From NCBI RefSeq assembly GCF_011745145.1, contig NZ_CP050191.1:434001-498000 (forward strand): DNA of 64,000 nucleotides. Reading direction: 5' to 3'. Source of the stretch: Mycobacterium sp. DL440. Lineage in GTDB: Bacteria; Actinomycetota; Actinomycetes; Mycobacteriales; Mycobacteriaceae. The notes under the pieces were generated by a model, which had not been told where the DNA came from, ran no database searches, and saw only the letters and a list, made by a program, of their open reading frames with translations. Both the position numbers and the translations under genes were made by a program. Positions within the stretch are counted from its first letter, which is position 1, and each line of letters begins with the position of its first letter. Shown here in pieces: positions 26,571 through 37,134 of this stretch.

Positions 26571-27450
26571 CGGCGCGGTCATCACGTGTGGGGTCTTCGC
26601 TGAAGCCCAGCATCACCCCGCACGCGATCAGGCCGATGCCGGTCCACACCGGTGCGGCGGGAAAGGTCCCGGTGACAGGTATGCCGATCACCGCCGCGGC
26701 AATGGGCGCCACTCCGGTCAGCAACCCGGCTCGCCCGGCGCCCAACGCGCGCACGCACGTGTACCAGAGGACGAATGCGACGGCCGTCACGCAGACGGCC
26801 AGATAGCCGATCGACAGGATCTCGCCGACATCGAAACTGCTTGCTGCTCTCCACCCTTCGGTGGTCAGCGCGAGCACGCCGAACATCACGGCAGCCATCC
26901 AGGTGGTGTGCACCGAAACTCCCGCAGGACCGTGCGAGCTCAGCACCGGCACCGCCAGGAGCGTGAAGCCGGCCTCGCACGCGAATACCACTGCGGCCCA
27001 GAACAATCCGATGGCATCCGCGTGGCCCAGCCCTTCGACGACCACCGCCCCGACGCTGACCACGACGGCTGCGGCAAGCACCCGGCTCCGCGGCTGGTGA
27101 CCTTCCAGTAGTGGTCCCATCGTCGCCAGCGCCACCGGCACGCAGGCCACCGCGACTGCCAGCACCGCGGGTTCGGCATGGCGGGATCCGTACACCAGGG
27201 CCACGTTGAACAGCATCAGGCCGCTCCCGGTCACACTCAGCAGCCAGAACCAGTCGGAGCCCCGCGGACGGCGCAGTGGTTGGCCGGTGCATCGGGCCCA
27301 AGCGAGCAACAGCACGCACGCAATGCCGTAGCGCAGTGCCTGCGCGGTGTGCAGTGGCGCGTCGGCGAGTGCACCCGAGACGGCCACGCTGCCGCCGACG
27401 AACGTCATGCCGAGGGCGCCGGACAGACCGGCGCGGGTGGGGCTGGACAT
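26527..27450 (-). CDS. EamA/DMT-family transporter
   Basis: 307 residues from the ATG at 27450; the frame extends to 27540 but that part has no hydrophobic start. About ten transmembrane segments in two EamA repeats are visible, with typical small-residue motifs such as GLIACGVMLGF near the end. It is likely an exporter of a metabolite or amino acid. Its 3' end overlaps the dehydrogenase gene by 44 bases tail to tail. It is divergent from a MocR regulator that probably controls it. Confidence 0.88.
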   Translation of the reverse strand: MSSPTRAGLSGALGMTFVGGSVAVSGALADAPLHTAQALRYGIACVLLLAWARCTGQPLRRPRGSDWFWLLSVTGSGLMLFNVALVYGSRHAEPAVLAVAVACVPVALATMGPLLEGHQPRSRVLAAAVVVSVGAVVVEGLGHADAIGLFWAAVVFACEAGFTLLAVPVLSSHGPAGVSVHTTWMAAVMFGVLALTTEGWRAASSFDVGEILSIGYLAVCVTAVAFVLWYTCVRALGAGRAGLLTGVAPIAAAVIGIPVTGTFPAAPVWTGIGLIACGVMLGFSEDPTRDDRAVRPLPSQRQVQPSP

Positions 27451-27507
27451 GCTCCCATGCTGGCGCGAATATGGTCCAACAAATAGAACCAAGTTTGGAT
27501 ATCTGTC

Positions 27508-28908
27508 ATGGACCAAATTGCGGGCGCGGACTTCCTCCAACTCGACCCGGCGACCGCCCCGGTGCGCGGACTCACCGACTGGCTCGCGGATGCGCTGCGC
27601 TCGGCGATCGCAGACGGGAGGCTTACTGCAGGCACCCGTTTTCCGGCGACCCGGATCCTGGCCGGCGAACTGGCGGTATCACGCGGTGTCGTTGTCGAGG
27701 CCTATCGGCGCCTCGCCGACGAGGGGCTGGTGAGCGGGCACGCGGGTGGTGGCACCCACGTGCTCACCCAGCCGGTCCGGCCGCCACGGGCAGGCCCAAC
27801 AGCGCCGGCGGTGTCACGCCTGCCGCATCCTCGCCTGCCGGTCGGTGAGGGAATCGATCTCTCGCCGGGTGTGCCCGACCTGTCGGCATTTCCGCGCAGC
27901 ACATGGCTGCGAGCCGAGCGCGCGGTGCTGGCCGAGACCTCGCCCGAAGACCTCGGATACGGGGATCCCCGCGGCCATCCACGGTTGCGGGCGGCGCTCG
28001 CCCCATGGTTGGGCCGGACCCGTGGGCTGCGGATCGCTCCTGACGACATCCTGGTGGTCGCGGGTGTCGCCCAGGCTGTCGCATTACTTGCCCAGCAGTT
28101 GCGCGGTGAAGGCCTCGACACGATCGCGGTCGAGGATCCCGGCTCGCGCGGGGCCGTCGACGAACTCGAGTATTGGGGTCTGCGCCCGGTGCCCGTCCCC
28201 GTCGACGACGACGGCCTCCTCGTCACGGAGCTGGCCGCCACCGGCGCACCGACCGTCTTTCTGACCCCGGCGCATCAATTCCCGACAGGTGTGGTGCTGG
28301 GCCCGCACCGGCGCCGCGAGCTGCTCGAATGGGACGGGGAGCTGATCATCGAGGACGACTACGACGCCGAATATCGCTACGACCGCGCACCCGTTCCCTC
28401 GCTGCACCCGTCGGCGCCGGACCGCATCGCGTACGCCGGCAGTACCTCCAAGAGCCTGGCGCCCGCATTGCGTCTGGGCTGGGTGGTCGCGCCCCCACAG
28501 CGCCACCCCGACCTGGTGGCGGCCAAGCACGCCACCGACCTCGGCAGCCCCACCGTGCCGCAGCTGGTGCTCGCCCGGTTGCTGGAATCGGGCGAGTACG
28601 ACCGGCATGTCCGGCTGATGCGCGCGCGGCACCGGGCCCGGCGCGACGCTTTGGCCGAGGGACTAGCGGGCCTGCAGGTCACCGGAGTTGCCGCCGGTCT
28701 GCACCTGCTCGTCACCCTGCCCGAGGACGTCGATGACGCTGCGCTGGCGGACGATCTGCGTGCAGCGGGGGTCCTCGTGCATCCCGTGTCGTGGCACCGG
28801 CGGCTACCCGGACCACCCGGCCTGGTTCTCGGGTACGCCTCGCATCCACCGGACCGATTACGCGAAGCCGCAGCCACGATCGCGCGGGTCGTCGGGGCGA
28901 ATCGGTGA
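27508..28908 (+). CDS. MocR/PdxR-family regulator (GntR HTH fused to aminotransferase fold)
   Basis: 466 residues. An N-terminal GntR winged helix (about 15-85, with TRFPATRILAGELAVSRGVV) is joined to a fold-type I aminotransferase domain whose PLP lysine lies in GSTSKSLAPALRLGW. MocR proteins use PLP as an effector-binding group and usually regulate a divergent neighbour. Here that is the EamA transporter, only 57 bases away. The gap contains TCCAA...TTGGA half-sites that could be the operator. Confidence 0.92.
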   Translation: MDQIAGADFLQLDPATAPVRGLTDWLADALRSAIADGRLTAGTRFPATRILAGELAVSRGVVVEAYRRLADEGLVSGHAGGGTHVLTQPVRPPRAGPTAPAVSRLPHPRLPVGEGIDLSPGVPDLSAFPRSTWLRAERAVLAETSPEDLGYGDPRGHPRLRAALAPWLGRTRGLRIAPDDILVVAGVAQAVALLAQQLRGEGLDTIAVEDPGSRGAVDELEYWGLRPVPVPVDDDGLLVTELAATGAPTVFLTPAHQFPTGVVLGPHRRRELLEWDGELIIEDDYDAEYRYDRAPVPSLHPSAPDRIAYAGSTSKSLAPALRLGWVVAPPQRHPDLVAAKHATDLGSPTVPQLVLARLLESGEYDRHVRLMRARHRARRDALAEGLAGLQVTGVAAGLHLLVTLPEDVDDAALADDLRAAGVLVHPVSWHRRLPGPPGLVLGYASHPPDRLREAAATIARVVGANR

Positions 28909-28980
28909 CTGCTCCGAGCAAACACACGTAACCTGTTGGCGCGCGGCAAAGTCGAAGTCATTCGAGTGGAGCGGGAGCTG

Positions 28981-30393
28981 ATGCGGTACTACTACTCGGC
29001 CGATGCGATCCGTGCCGCCGAGGCGCCACTGCTGGAATCGCTGCCCGACGGTGTGCTGATGGGCCGCGCCGCGTATGGGCTGGCGAGGGCGATCGCCATC
29101 GAACTGAAGCTGCGTACCGGAGGCATTGCCGGCCGGCGGATCTGTGCGGTGGTGGGCTCCGGTGACAACGGCGGCGACGCCTTGTGGGCGGCGACGTTCC
29201 TGCGCCGCCGCGGAGCGGCCGCCGATGCGGTCCTGCTGAACCCGGAGCGCACCCACGCCAAGGCGCTGACGGCATTCCGGCGGGCCGGGGGCCGCGTGGT
29301 GTCCGGGATCGCCGCAGCAACCGATCTGGTGGTCGACGGTGTCGTCGGCATCTCCGGGCGCGGCCCGTTGCGTCCCAACGCCGCGGCGGTATTCGAGGCC
29401 AACACCGCTCCCGTGGTCGCCGTCGACATCCCCAGCGGCCTCGATGTGCAGACCGGTGCCGCCGACGGCCCACACGTGCGAGCCGTCCTGACCGTCACGT
29501 TCGGCGGCCTCAAACCCGTACATGCACTGGGCGAATGCGGTCGCGTCGAGCTCGTCGACATCGGCCTGGACCTGGCGCCCTCCGACCTGGCCGGGTTCGA
29601 GGTGGCCGATGTCCGGACCCACTGGCCGATCCCGGGGCCGCACGACGACAAGTACACCCAAGGGGTGACGGGCGTGGTGTCCGGCTCGGCGACCTATCCC
29701 GGTGCGGCCGTGTTGAGCACGGGGGCCGCGGTGGCTGCCACCTCCGGCATGGTCCGCTATGTGGGAAGCGCTGGACCGCAGGTGCTTTCGCACTGGCCAG
29801 AGGTGATCGCCGCGCCCAGTTCGCAGGAGGCAGGCCGGGTCCAGGCCTGGGTGGTCGGGCCCGGACTGGGCACCGATGACACGGCGAAGGCCGCGCTGCG
29901 TTTCGCGCTCGATTCCGACCTTCCGGTGATCGTCGACGCCGACGCTCTCACGCTGCTTGCCACCGATCCGGGCCTGCTCCGCGGGCGCAGCGCACCGACT
30001 GTGCTGACACCGCATGCCGGCGAATACGAGCGGCTGGCCGGAGATCCACCGGGCGCCGACCGCGTCGCCGCTACCCGCGGCCTGGCCGAAAAACTCGGCG
30101 CCACCGTGCTGCTCAAAGGCAACGTCACCGTCATCGCCTCGCCCGGGCACACCACGTATCTCAACCCTGCGGGCCAATCCTGGGCTGCCACAGCCGGATC
30201 CGGCGATGTGCTGTCCGGGATCATCGGCGCCCTGCTGGCCGCCGGACTGCCGGCCGGGGCGGCCGCGGCCGCAGCCGCCTTCGTTCATGCCCGCGCCGCC
30301 AACCTGTCGGCGGCCGACCCCGGTCCCAGCCCGGCGCCGACCTCGGCGTCACGCATCCTCGCCCATGTCCGCGCGGCGATCGCCGCGCTGTAG
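28981..30393 (+). CDS. nnr: Bifunctional NAD(P)HX epimerase / ADP-dependent dehydratase
   Basis: About 470 residues from the ATG at 28981 (GGGAGC upstream); the frame is open from a TTG at 28936, but MRYYYSADAIRAAE is the normal N-terminus of this family. The N-terminal YjeF_N epimerase has GDNGGDALW. The C-terminal carbohydrate-kinase-like dehydratase has GSGDVLSGIIGALL. Together they repair hydrated NADH and NADPH. The position matches Rv3433c. Confidence 0.93.
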   Translation: MRYYYSADAIRAAEAPLLESLPDGVLMGRAAYGLARAIAIELKLRTGGIAGRRICAVVGSGDNGGDALWAATFLRRRGAAADAVLLNPERTHAKALTAFRRAGGRVVSGIAAATDLVVDGVVGISGRGPLRPNAAAVFEANTAPVVAVDIPSGLDVQTGAADGPHVRAVLTVTFGGLKPVHALGECGRVELVDIGLDLAPSDLAGFEVADVRTHWPIPGPHDDKYTQGVTGVVSGSATYPGAAVLSTGAAVAATSGMVRYVGSAGPQVLSHWPEVIAAPSSQEAGRVQAWVVGPGLGTDDTAKAALRFALDSDLPVIVDADALTLLATDPGLLRGRSAPTVLTPHAGEYERLAGDPPGADRVAATRGLAEKLGATVLLKGNVTVIASPGHTTYLNPAGQSWAATAGSGDVLSGIIGALLAAGLPAGAAAAAAAFVHARAANLSAADPGPSPAPTSASRILAHVRAAIAAL

Positions 30394-30408
30394 AAGAAAA
30401 GGATCTCC

Positions 30409-31791
30409 ATGCCGCACAAGCACCGTCACACCCATCACATCTCGCCGGCCTACACCGGCAGGTTGGCGATGGCTCCCGTTCCGTCCCTGCGCCTGCCCGA
30501 CGATGCGATGGAACCTGCAGCGGCGTACCGCTTCATCCACGACGAGCTGATGCTCGACGGCAGCTCACGGTTGAACCTCGCGACATTCGTCACCACGTGG
30601 ATGGACCCCGAGGCCGAGAAGCTCATGGCCGAGACGTTCGACAAGAACATGATCGACAAGGACGAGTACCCGGCCACCGCAGCGATAGAGGCGCGCTGCG
30701 TGAGCATGGTCGCCGAGCTGTTCCACGCCGAAGGGCTGAGCGACGAGGATGCCTCGGCCGCATGCGGAGTCTCCACGATCGGCTCCAGCGAGGCGGTGAT
30801 GCTGGGCGGCCTGGCGATGAAATGGCGGTGGCGGGAGAAGGTCGGAAAGGATTGGAAGGGGCGCACCCCCAACCTGGTGATGGGCTCCAACGTCCAGGTG
30901 GTGTGGGAGAAGTTCTGCCGGTACTTCGACGTCGAGCCGCGCTACCTGCCGATGGAAAAGGGCCGCTACGTGATCACCCCCGAGCAGGTGCTCGACGCGG
31001 TCGACGAGGACACCATCGGCGTCGTCGGGATCCTGGGCACCACCTACACCGGGGAGCTGGAGCCGATCGCGGAGATCTGCGCGGCGCTGGATCAGCTCGC
31101 GCAAGACAAGGGCCTGGACATCCCCGTGCACGTCGACGCCGCCAGCGGCGGATTCGTCGTCCCCTTCCTGCATCCCGACCTGGAATGGGACTTCCGGCTG
31201 CCGCGCGTGGTGTCGATCAACGTCAGCGGTCACAAGTACGGGCTGACCTACCCGGGCATCGGCTTCGTGGTGTGGCGCAGCAAGGAGTACCTGCCCGAGG
31301 ACCTGGTGTTCCGGGTCAACTACCTCGGCGGCGACATGCCGACGTTCACTCTCAACTTCTCGCGGCCCGGCAACCAGGTGGTGGGCCAGTACTACAACTT
31401 CCTGCGGCTGGGCCGGGCCGGATACACCCAGGTCATGCAGTGCCTGTCGCAGACGGCGCGCTGGCTGGGGGACGAGCTGCGTGACAGCGAGCACTTCGAG
31501 CTGATCACCGACGGTTCGGCCATTCCCGTGGTCAGTTTCCGGCTCAAGGGCAATCCGGGGTACACCGAGTTCGACGTGTCGGAGGGGCTGCGCTCCTTCG
31601 GCTGGCAGGTGCCGGCCTACACGATGCCCGACGACGCCACCGACGTCGTGGTGCTGCGAGTGGTGGTCCGTGAGGGGTTCTCGGCCGATCTGGCCCGGGC
31701 GCTCAAAGAGGACACGATCACGGTGCTCGGGCGGCTCGACAAGCTCAAGCCACGCGGAGCGTTCGACGACCTGCAGCCGTTTGCGCACTAG
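30409..31791 (+). CDS. gadB: Glutamate decarboxylase
   Basis: 460 residues of expected length, with AAAAGGATCT before the ATG. The PLP-binding lysine lies in SGHKYGLTYPG, and the motifs STIGSSEA and HVDAASGGF are those of the GadB family. It converts glutamate to GABA and CO2 while consuming a proton, relevant to acid tolerance and the GABA shunt. It follows nnr by 15 bases, so the two are probably co-transcribed. It matches Rv3432c. Confidence 0.96.
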   Translation: MPHKHRHTHHISPAYTGRLAMAPVPSLRLPDDAMEPAAAYRFIHDELMLDGSSRLNLATFVTTWMDPEAEKLMAETFDKNMIDKDEYPATAAIEARCVSMVAELFHAEGLSDEDASAACGVSTIGSSEAVMLGGLAMKWRWREKVGKDWKGRTPNLVMGSNVQVVWEKFCRYFDVEPRYLPMEKGRYVITPEQVLDAVDEDTIGVVGILGTTYTGELEPIAEICAALDQLAQDKGLDIPVHVDAASGGFVVPFLHPDLEWDFRLPRVVSINVSGHKYGLTYPGIGFVVWRSKEYLPEDLVFRVNYLGGDMPTFTLNFSRPGNQVVGQYYNFLRLGRAGYTQVMQCLSQTARWLGDELRDSEHFELITDGSAIPVVSFRLKGNPGYTEFDVSEGLRSFGWQVPAYTMPDDATDVVVLRVVVREGFSADLARALKEDTITVLGRLDKLKPRGAFDDLQPFAH

Positions 31792-31860
31792 AGGGTGCTA
31801 ATCGGTCCGCTGATCTGGCCCGATGCCTACCTCTGGGACAATGGTCGGCGGTGATATGAC

Positions 31861-33030
31861 ATGCAGACGACTGAACTCGCGACCGCGCTGACCCCGCACG
31901 CCTCGCCGCGCGCGGTCGTGGACCTCGGCGCGATCGACCACAACGTCCGCCTGCTGCGTGAACATGCCGGCAGCGCCCGTGTGATGGCCGTGGTCAAGGC
32001 CGACGGATACGGCCACGGCGCGGTCGAGGTGGGCCGGGCCGCCTTGGCCGCCGGGGCCGCCGAACTCGGGGTGGTGACCATCGCCGAGGCGGTGGCACTG
32101 CGGGCCGGCGGGATCACCGCCCCCGTGCTGTGCTGGCTGCACCCGCCGGGCTCTGACTTCACCCCCGCGCTCGAGAACGATGTGCAGATCGCGGTGTCCT
32201 CGGTGCGCCAACTCGACGATGTGCTGGCGGCCGTGGACCAGACCGGCCGTACCGCGACGGTCACGGTGAAGGCCGACACCGGCCTGAGCCGCAATGGTGT
32301 CAGCCCGGCCGATTTCCCCGCGATGGTCGCCGCGCTGGGCCGGGCCCAGGCCGACGGCGCGATCCGCGTGCGCGGCATCATGAGTCACCTGGTGCACGGC
32401 GACGAGCCCGACAATCCGTTCAACGAGCTGCAGGGCAAGCGCCTCACCGCGATGCGGGAGCAGGCCGCCGAGCAGGGTGTGGTGTTCGAGGTGGCCCACA
32501 TCGCGAACTCTCCCGCAGCGATGACCCGTCCCGATCTGGCCTTCGACATGGTGCGGCCCGGGATCGCGGTGTACGGCCTCAGCCCCATCCCGGAGCGCGG
32601 CGACATGGGACTGCTGCCTGCCATGACATTGAAATGCCCTGTCGCGCTGGTTCGTTCGGTGCACGCCGGCGACGGGGTGTCCTACGGTCACCGGTGGATC
32701 GCCGACCGGGACACCACGCTGGGGCTGCTGCCGGTGGGCTACGCCGACGGCATCTTCCGCTTGTTGAGCGGGCGGATCGAGGTGCTGATCAACGGCCGGC
32801 GCTGCCCGGCCGTCGGGCGAATCTGCATGGACCAGTTCGTCGTCGACCTCGGACCGGACGCCACTGACGTCGCCGAAGGTGACGACGCGATCTTGTTCGG
32901 CCCCGGCACCAAGGGCGAACAGACCGCCCAGGACTGGGCCGAACTGCTCGGCACCATCAACTACGAGGTGGTCACCAGCCCCCGCGGCCGGATCACCCGC
33001 ACCTACCTACAGGCAGGTCGCGAGCGTTGA
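31861..33030 (+). CDS. alr: Alanine racemase
   Basis: 389 residues. The PLP lysine motif is [11 protein letters not shown] and the catalytic tyrosine lies in SYGHRW. It interconverts L- and D-alanine for peptidoglycan and is the target of D-cycloserine. A gap of 69 bases separates it from gadB. Its stop overlaps the TTG of the next gene by four bases, so it likely leads the alr-hydrolase-tsaE-tsaB-rimI-tsaD operon. Confidence 0.97.
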   Translation: MQTTELATALTPHASPRAVVDLGAIDHNVRLLREHAGSARVMAVVKADGYGHGAVEVGRAALAAGAAELGVVTIAEAVALRAGGITAPVLCWLHPPGSDFTPALENDVQIAVSSVRQLDDVLAAVDQTGRTATVTVKADTGLSRNGVSPADFPAMVAALGRAQADGAIRVRGIMSHLVHGDEPDNPFNELQGKRLTAMREQAAEQGVVFEVAHIANSPAAMTRPDLAFDMVRPGIAVYGLSPIPERGDMGLLPAMTLKCPVALVRSVHAGDGVSYGHRWIADRDTTLGLLPVGYADGIFRLLSGRIEVLINGRRCPAVGRICMDQFVVDLGPDATDVAEGDDAILFGPGTKGEQTAQDWAELLGTINYEVVTSPRGRITRTYLQAGRER

Positions 33031-34115
33031 GTCGCAATGCTCAGTGGCTGGCCGGAGCGGCCGGGGTCACTGCCGTGGGTACGGTGGCGGGCAGGTCGGT
33101 GGCGCGGTCGCTGACCCGGCGCAGTACCGGCGAGGATCCCTACCTGGGTGAGGATTTCGAACGCCTCGATGCCGACCGCAGTTCCGTGGTGACGACCGAC
33201 GACGGCGTCCCGCTGGCCGTGCGTGAAGTCGGCCCGAACGATGCACCGTTGACGGTGGTTTTCGCCCACGGTTTCTGTTTGCGCATGGGCGCCTTCTACT
33301 TTCAGCGCACCCGGCTGGCCGAACAGTGGGGTCCGCAGGTGCGGATGGTGTTCTACGATCAGCGCGGCCATGGTCAGTCGGGGACTGCACCGCCGGACAC
33401 CTACACTGTCGAACAACTCGGGCGTGATCTGGAAGCGGTTCTGGCCGTGACGGTTCCACGCGGCCCCGCAGTGCTGGTCGGCCATTCGATGGGCGGCATG
33501 ACGGTCCTCTCGCATGCCCGGCAGTTCCCGCAGCGCTACCCGAAACAGATCGTCGGCGCCGCGGTGATCTCCTCGGCGGTCGAGGGCGTGGCGCGCTCAC
33601 CGCTAGGGGAGATCTTGCGCAACCCGGCGCTGGAGGCGGTGCGGTTTTTGGCCCGCTATGCCCCGGGCACGGTGCACCGCACCCGCGGCGCGGCTCGGTC
33701 GGTGATCGGGCCGATCCTGCGCGCGGCGTCCTACGGCGACGAGTCGGTCAGCCCCAGCGTGGTCGAGTTCTCCCAACGGATGATGCACGGCACGTCGATC
33801 ACCACGCTGGTCGAATTCCTGCACGCCCTCGAGGTGCACGACGAGGCCGGCGCCCTGCGGGTGCTGGCCAAGGTACCGACACTCATCGCCTGTGGTGACC
33901 GGGACCTGCTCACCCCAATGGAATACTCAAAGGCCATGGCCGCACAGCTACCCCGCTCCGAACTGGTGATCGTCGGGGGAGCCGGTCATCTGGTCCAGCT
34001 TGAGGAGCCCGTGGTGATCGACGACGCACTGGTCCGCCTGGTGGAGCGGGCCACGCCCTCCAAACTGGTCACGCTGTCGCGCCGGGTCCGCGATCGGGTC
34101 TGGTTCCGTGGCTGA
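33027..34115 (+). CDS. Alpha/beta hydrolase
   Basis: 362 residues with a probable TTG start overlapping the alr stop. The N-terminus (about 1-30) is moderately hydrophobic and may be a signal or anchor. The catalytic elements are FAHGF, the nucleophile elbow GHSMGG and a late His in [12 protein letters not shown]. It is a typical mycobacterial serine hydrolase between alr and tsaE. The function is unknown; cell-envelope lipid turnover is possible. Confidence 0.88.
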   Translation: MSRNAQWLAGAAGVTAVGTVAGRSVARSLTRRSTGEDPYLGEDFERLDADRSSVVTTDDGVPLAVREVGPNDAPLTVVFAHGFCLRMGAFYFQRTRLAEQWGPQVRMVFYDQRGHGQSGTAPPDTYTVEQLGRDLEAVLAVTVPRGPAVLVGHSMGGMTVLSHARQFPQRYPKQIVGAAVISSAVEGVARSPLGEILRNPALEAVRFLARYAPGTVHRTRGAARSVIGPILRAASYGDESVSPSVVEFSQRMMHGTSITTLVEFLHALEVHDEAGALRVLAKVPTLIACGDRDLLTPMEYSKAMAAQLPRSELVIVGGAGHLVQLEEPVVIDDALVRLVERATPSKLVTLSRRVRDRVWFRG

Positions 34116-34575
34116 GCGCAGCGCCGGTACGGCCGAGCTCGCCACCACCGAGGACACCCTCGCCCTGGGCGCGACGCTGGGCGCGGGGCTGAAGGCCGGT
34201 GACGTGGTGGTGTTGTCGGGTCCGCTGGGGGCGGGCAAGACGGTGATGGCCAAGGGCATCGCGGCGGCCATGGATGTGGACGGGCCGGTGGTCTCACCGA
34301 CGTACGTGCTGGCCCGGGTGCATCGCGCCCGTCGGGCGGATCGCCCGGCGATGGTGCATGTGGACATGTACCGGTTGCTCGACCATCCCGGTGTCGATCT
34401 GCTGGGGGAGCTCGATGCGCTCGACCTCGACACCGACCTGGATGACGCCGTGGTGGTCGTCGAGTGGGGCGAGGGCCTGGCCGAACGCCTCTCCGACCAT
34501 CACCTGGACATTCGTATCGAGCGCGACACCGACACCGAGACGCGCACGGTGATCTGGCAGTGGAGCGCTCCGTGA
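34108..34575 (+). CDS. tsaE: tRNA t6A biosynthesis ATPase TsaE
   Basis: 155 residues with a GTG start overlapping the previous stop by eight bases. The Walker A motif is GPLGAGKT, followed by the family motif VVSPTYVLA. TsaE assists the TsaB-TsaD complex in adding threonylcarbamoyl to A37 of ANN-decoding tRNAs. It is followed directly by tsaB. Confidence 0.95.
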   Translation: MAERSAGTAELATTEDTLALGATLGAGLKAGDVVVLSGPLGAGKTVMAKGIAAAMDVDGPVVSPTYVLARVHRARRADRPAMVHVDMYRLLDHPGVDLLGELDALDLDTDLDDAVVVVEWGEGLAERLSDHHLDIRIERDTDTETRTVIWQWSAP

Positions 34576-35210
34576 ACATCTTGACCATCGATACCGCGAC
34601 CCCGGCGGTCAGTGCCGGCGTGGTCCGCCGAGCGGCGGAGGGCAGCGTGGAGGCCCTCGCCGAGCGGGTGACCGTAGACGCCCGCGCTCACGCCGAACAG
34701 CTCACGCCGAACGTGCTCGGCGCCGTGTCGGATGCCGGGATCACCGTTGCGGATCTCGACGCGGTCGTGGTGGGCTGCGGACCCGGCCCGTTCACCGGGC
34801 TGCGGGTAGGGATGGCCAGTGCCGCGGCGTTCGGTCATGCGCTGGGCGTTCCGGTGCACGGGGTGTGCAGCCTGGACGCCATCGGAATCCACACCGACGG
34901 CGATGTATTGGTGGTCACCGATGCGCGGCGGCGCGAGGTGTACTGGGCGCACTACCGCGACGGAGTCCGGGTCGACGGCCCGTCCGTCAACGCACCCGCC
35001 GATGTGGCGTCCGTACTGCAGACCTCGGTCGCCGCAGTGGCCGGCTCACCCGAGCACGCCGCACTGTTCGCCCTGCCCCGGCTCGACGTCGTGTACCCGA
35101 CACCCGCGGGCCTGGTGCGCGCCGTGACCGATTGGCACGATCCGCAACCGCTGGTACCGCTGTATCTGCGCCGTCCCGACGCGAAACCCTCTGCGGCGGT
35201 GCGGAAATGA
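34572..35210 (+). CDS. tsaB: tRNA t6A biosynthesis protein TsaB
   Basis: 212 residues from a GTG at 34572 that overlaps the tsaE stop by four bases; the open frame upstream lies inside tsaE. The start VNILTIDTATPAVSAG and the motif GCGPGPFTGLRVG are characteristic. TsaB is the non-catalytic ASKHA-fold partner that dimerises with TsaD. Confidence 0.95.
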   Translation: MNILTIDTATPAVSAGVVRRAAEGSVEALAERVTVDARAHAEQLTPNVLGAVSDAGITVADLDAVVVGCGPGPFTGLRVGMASAAAFGHALGVPVHGVCSLDAIGIHTDGDVLVVTDARRREVYWAHYRDGVRVDGPSVNAPADVASVLQTSVAAVAGSPEHAALFALPRLDVVYPTPAGLVRAVTDWHDPQPLVPLYLRRPDAKPSAAVRK

Positions 35211-35668
35211 CCGTGTTCGAGGCGTTAACCCGCGCCGACGCCGAGCGGTGCGCGGAGCTCGAAGCCAAGCTGTTCGCCGGTGACGATCCCTGGCCGGCCA
35301 AGGCATTCCTGTCCGAACTCGACGCCAAGCACAATCGCTACCTGGCCGCCCGCAGCGACGGTGTGCTCGTGGGCTACGCCGGTATCGCTCGGCTGGGCCG
35401 AATGCGCCCGTATGAGTACGAGATCCACACCATCGGCGTCGATCCAGAATTCCAGGGGCGCGGAATCGGGCGTCGGCTGCTCGACGACCTGCTCGACTTC
35501 GCCTCCGGCGGAACGGTTTTCCTGGAGGTACGCACCGACAACGAACCGGCCATCGCACTGTACGAAAGCGCCGGATTCGTCAACATCGGCCTGCGCAAGC
35601 GGTACTACCGCGTCAGTGGGGCCGACGCCTACACCATGCAACGCCTTCCCCAAGGGGGCCCGACATGA
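35207..35668 (+). CDS. rimI: Ribosomal protein S18-alanine N-acetyltransferase-like
   Basis: 153 residues from the ATG at 35207, overlapping the tsaB stop by four bases. It is a single GNAT domain, with the acetyl-CoA-binding segment at about residues 78-98 ([15 protein letters not shown]) and a C-terminal [12 protein letters not shown] block. RimI acetylates the N-terminus of S18, and in actinobacteria may act on other proteins. It is commonly embedded between tsaB and tsaD. Confidence 0.93.
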   Translation: MTVFEALTRADAERCAELEAKLFAGDDPWPAKAFLSELDAKHNRYLAARSDGVLVGYAGIARLGRMRPYEYEIHTIGVDPEFQGRGIGRRLLDDLLDFASGGTVFLEVRTDNEPAIALYESAGFVNIGLRKRYYRVSGADAYTMQRLPQGGPT

Positions 35669-36687
35669 TCATTCTGGCCATCGAAAGTTCCTGCGACGAA
35701 ACCGGAGTCGGTATCGCCGATCTTGGGGACGACGGCACGATCCGCCTATTGGCCGACGAAGTCGCCTCCAGCGTCGACGAGCACGCCCGCTACGGCGGCG
35801 TCGTCCCCGAGATCGCCTCGCGCGCGCACCTGGAGGCACTGGGACCGACCATGCGCCGGGCCCTGGACACCGCGGGCATCGAACGGCCCGACGTCGTCGC
35901 CGCGACCATCGGGCCCGGGCTGGCCGGGGCACTGCTGGTCGGGGTGGCCGCCGCCAAGGCCTACGCGGCCGGCTGGAACGTCCCGTTCTACGGCGTCAAC
36001 CACCTGGGCGGGCATCTGGCCGCCGACGTCTACGACCACGGACCGCTGCCCGAGAGTGTCGGCCTGCTCGTCTCGGGTGGACACACCCACCTGCTGCATG
36101 TGCGGTCGCTGGGGGAACCGATCATCGAGCTGGGCAGCACCGTCGACGATGCCGCGGGCGAGGCGTACGACAAGGTGGCCCGGCTACTCGGACTGGGTTA
36201 TCCCGGCGGACGGGTGCTCGACGACCTGGCCCGCACCGGTGACCGCGACGCCATCGTCTTCCCGCGGGGGATGACCGGGCCGCGGGACGACCCGTACGTG
36301 TTCAGCTTCTCGGGCCTCAAGACCGCGGTGGCCCGCTATGTGGAGGCCCACCCGGAGGCCTCGCAGGCCGATGTGGCGGCCGGTTTCCAGGAGGCCGTCG
36401 CTGACGTGCTGACCGCCAAGGCCGTGCGCGCGGCCACCGACCTCGGGGTGTCCACCCTGCTGATCGCGGGTGGGGTAGCGGCCAATTCCCGGCTGCGGGA
36501 ACTTGCCGAAGGACGTTGCACGGCAGCAGGTCTGACGCTGCGGGTGCCGAGGCCACGGCTGTGCACTGACAACGGCGCGATGATCGCCTCGTTCGCGGCA
36601 CATCTGATCGCCGCCGGTGCGGCTCCGTCGCCGCTGGATGCGGCCAGTGATCCGGGGTTGCCGGTGGTGAAGGGACAGGTGGCATGA
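35665..36687 (+). CDS. tsaD: tRNA N6-adenosine threonylcarbamoyltransferase TsaD
   Basis: 340 residues, ATG overlapping the rimI stop by four bases. The N-terminal [11 protein letters not shown] and the metal-binding NHLGGHL are intact, with later glycine-rich nucleotide loops ([14 protein letters not shown]). It transfers the threonylcarbamoyl group to tRNA A37. It was formerly annotated as Gcp and matches Rv3419c. Confidence 0.96.
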   Translation: MIILAIESSCDETGVGIADLGDDGTIRLLADEVASSVDEHARYGGVVPEIASRAHLEALGPTMRRALDTAGIERPDVVAATIGPGLAGALLVGVAAAKAYAAGWNVPFYGVNHLGGHLAADVYDHGPLPESVGLLVSGGHTHLLHVRSLGEPIIELGSTVDDAAGEAYDKVARLLGLGYPGGRVLDDLARTGDRDAIVFPRGMTGPRDDPYVFSFSGLKTAVARYVEAHPEASQADVAAGFQEAVADVLTAKAVRAATDLGVSTLLIAGGVAANSRLRELAEGRCTAAGLTLRVPRPRLCTDNGAMIASFAAHLIAAGAAPSPLDAASDPGLPVVKGQVA

Positions 36688-37112
36688 GTTCGGTCGAGGA
36701 CAAACTTGAGGTCACCGAGCTGCTGTACCGCTACGCCGAGCTCATCGACGCCGGCGACTTCGACGGGGTCGGGGAGCTGCTCGGACGCGGCTCGTTCATG
36801 GGCGTGGCGGGTGCGCCGGCGATCGCCAAGTTGTTCGCGCACACCACCCGCCGGTTCCCGGACCACGGCAATCGCACCCGAACCCGCCACCTCGTGCTCA
36901 ACCCGATCGTCGACGTCGAGGATGTGCAGGCAACGGCCCGCTCGACGTTCGTCGTCGTGCAGAAGACCGACACCGTGCCACTGCAGCCCATCGTGGTCGG
37001 GCGCTACGCCGACGTGTTCGCCCGTGACGAACATGGCTGGTACTTCACCGAGCGCACGGTGGACGTGGAAATGGTCGGGGACGTGTCCGACCACCTGATG
37101 ATTCCGGTATAG
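36684..37112 (+). CDS. SnoaL/NTF2-like protein
   Basis: 142 residues, overlapping the tsaD stop by four bases. The opening [20 protein letters not shown] followed by DFDG is the standard start of SnoaL-type cone-fold domains, which act as small hydratases, isomerases or binding domains. No catalytic residues can be assigned. It is absent from this position in M. tuberculosis as I recall, so it is probably an added gene riding on the tsa operon. Confidence 0.83.
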   Translation: MSSVEDKLEVTELLYRYAELIDAGDFDGVGELLGRGSFMGVAGAPAIAKLFAHTTRRFPDHGNRTRTRHLVLNPIVDVEDVQATARSTFVVVQKTDTVPLQPIVVGRYADVFARDEHGWYFTERTVDVEMVGDVSDHLMIPV

Positions 37113-37134
37113 GTACCGGCATCAGGCTGGCCCG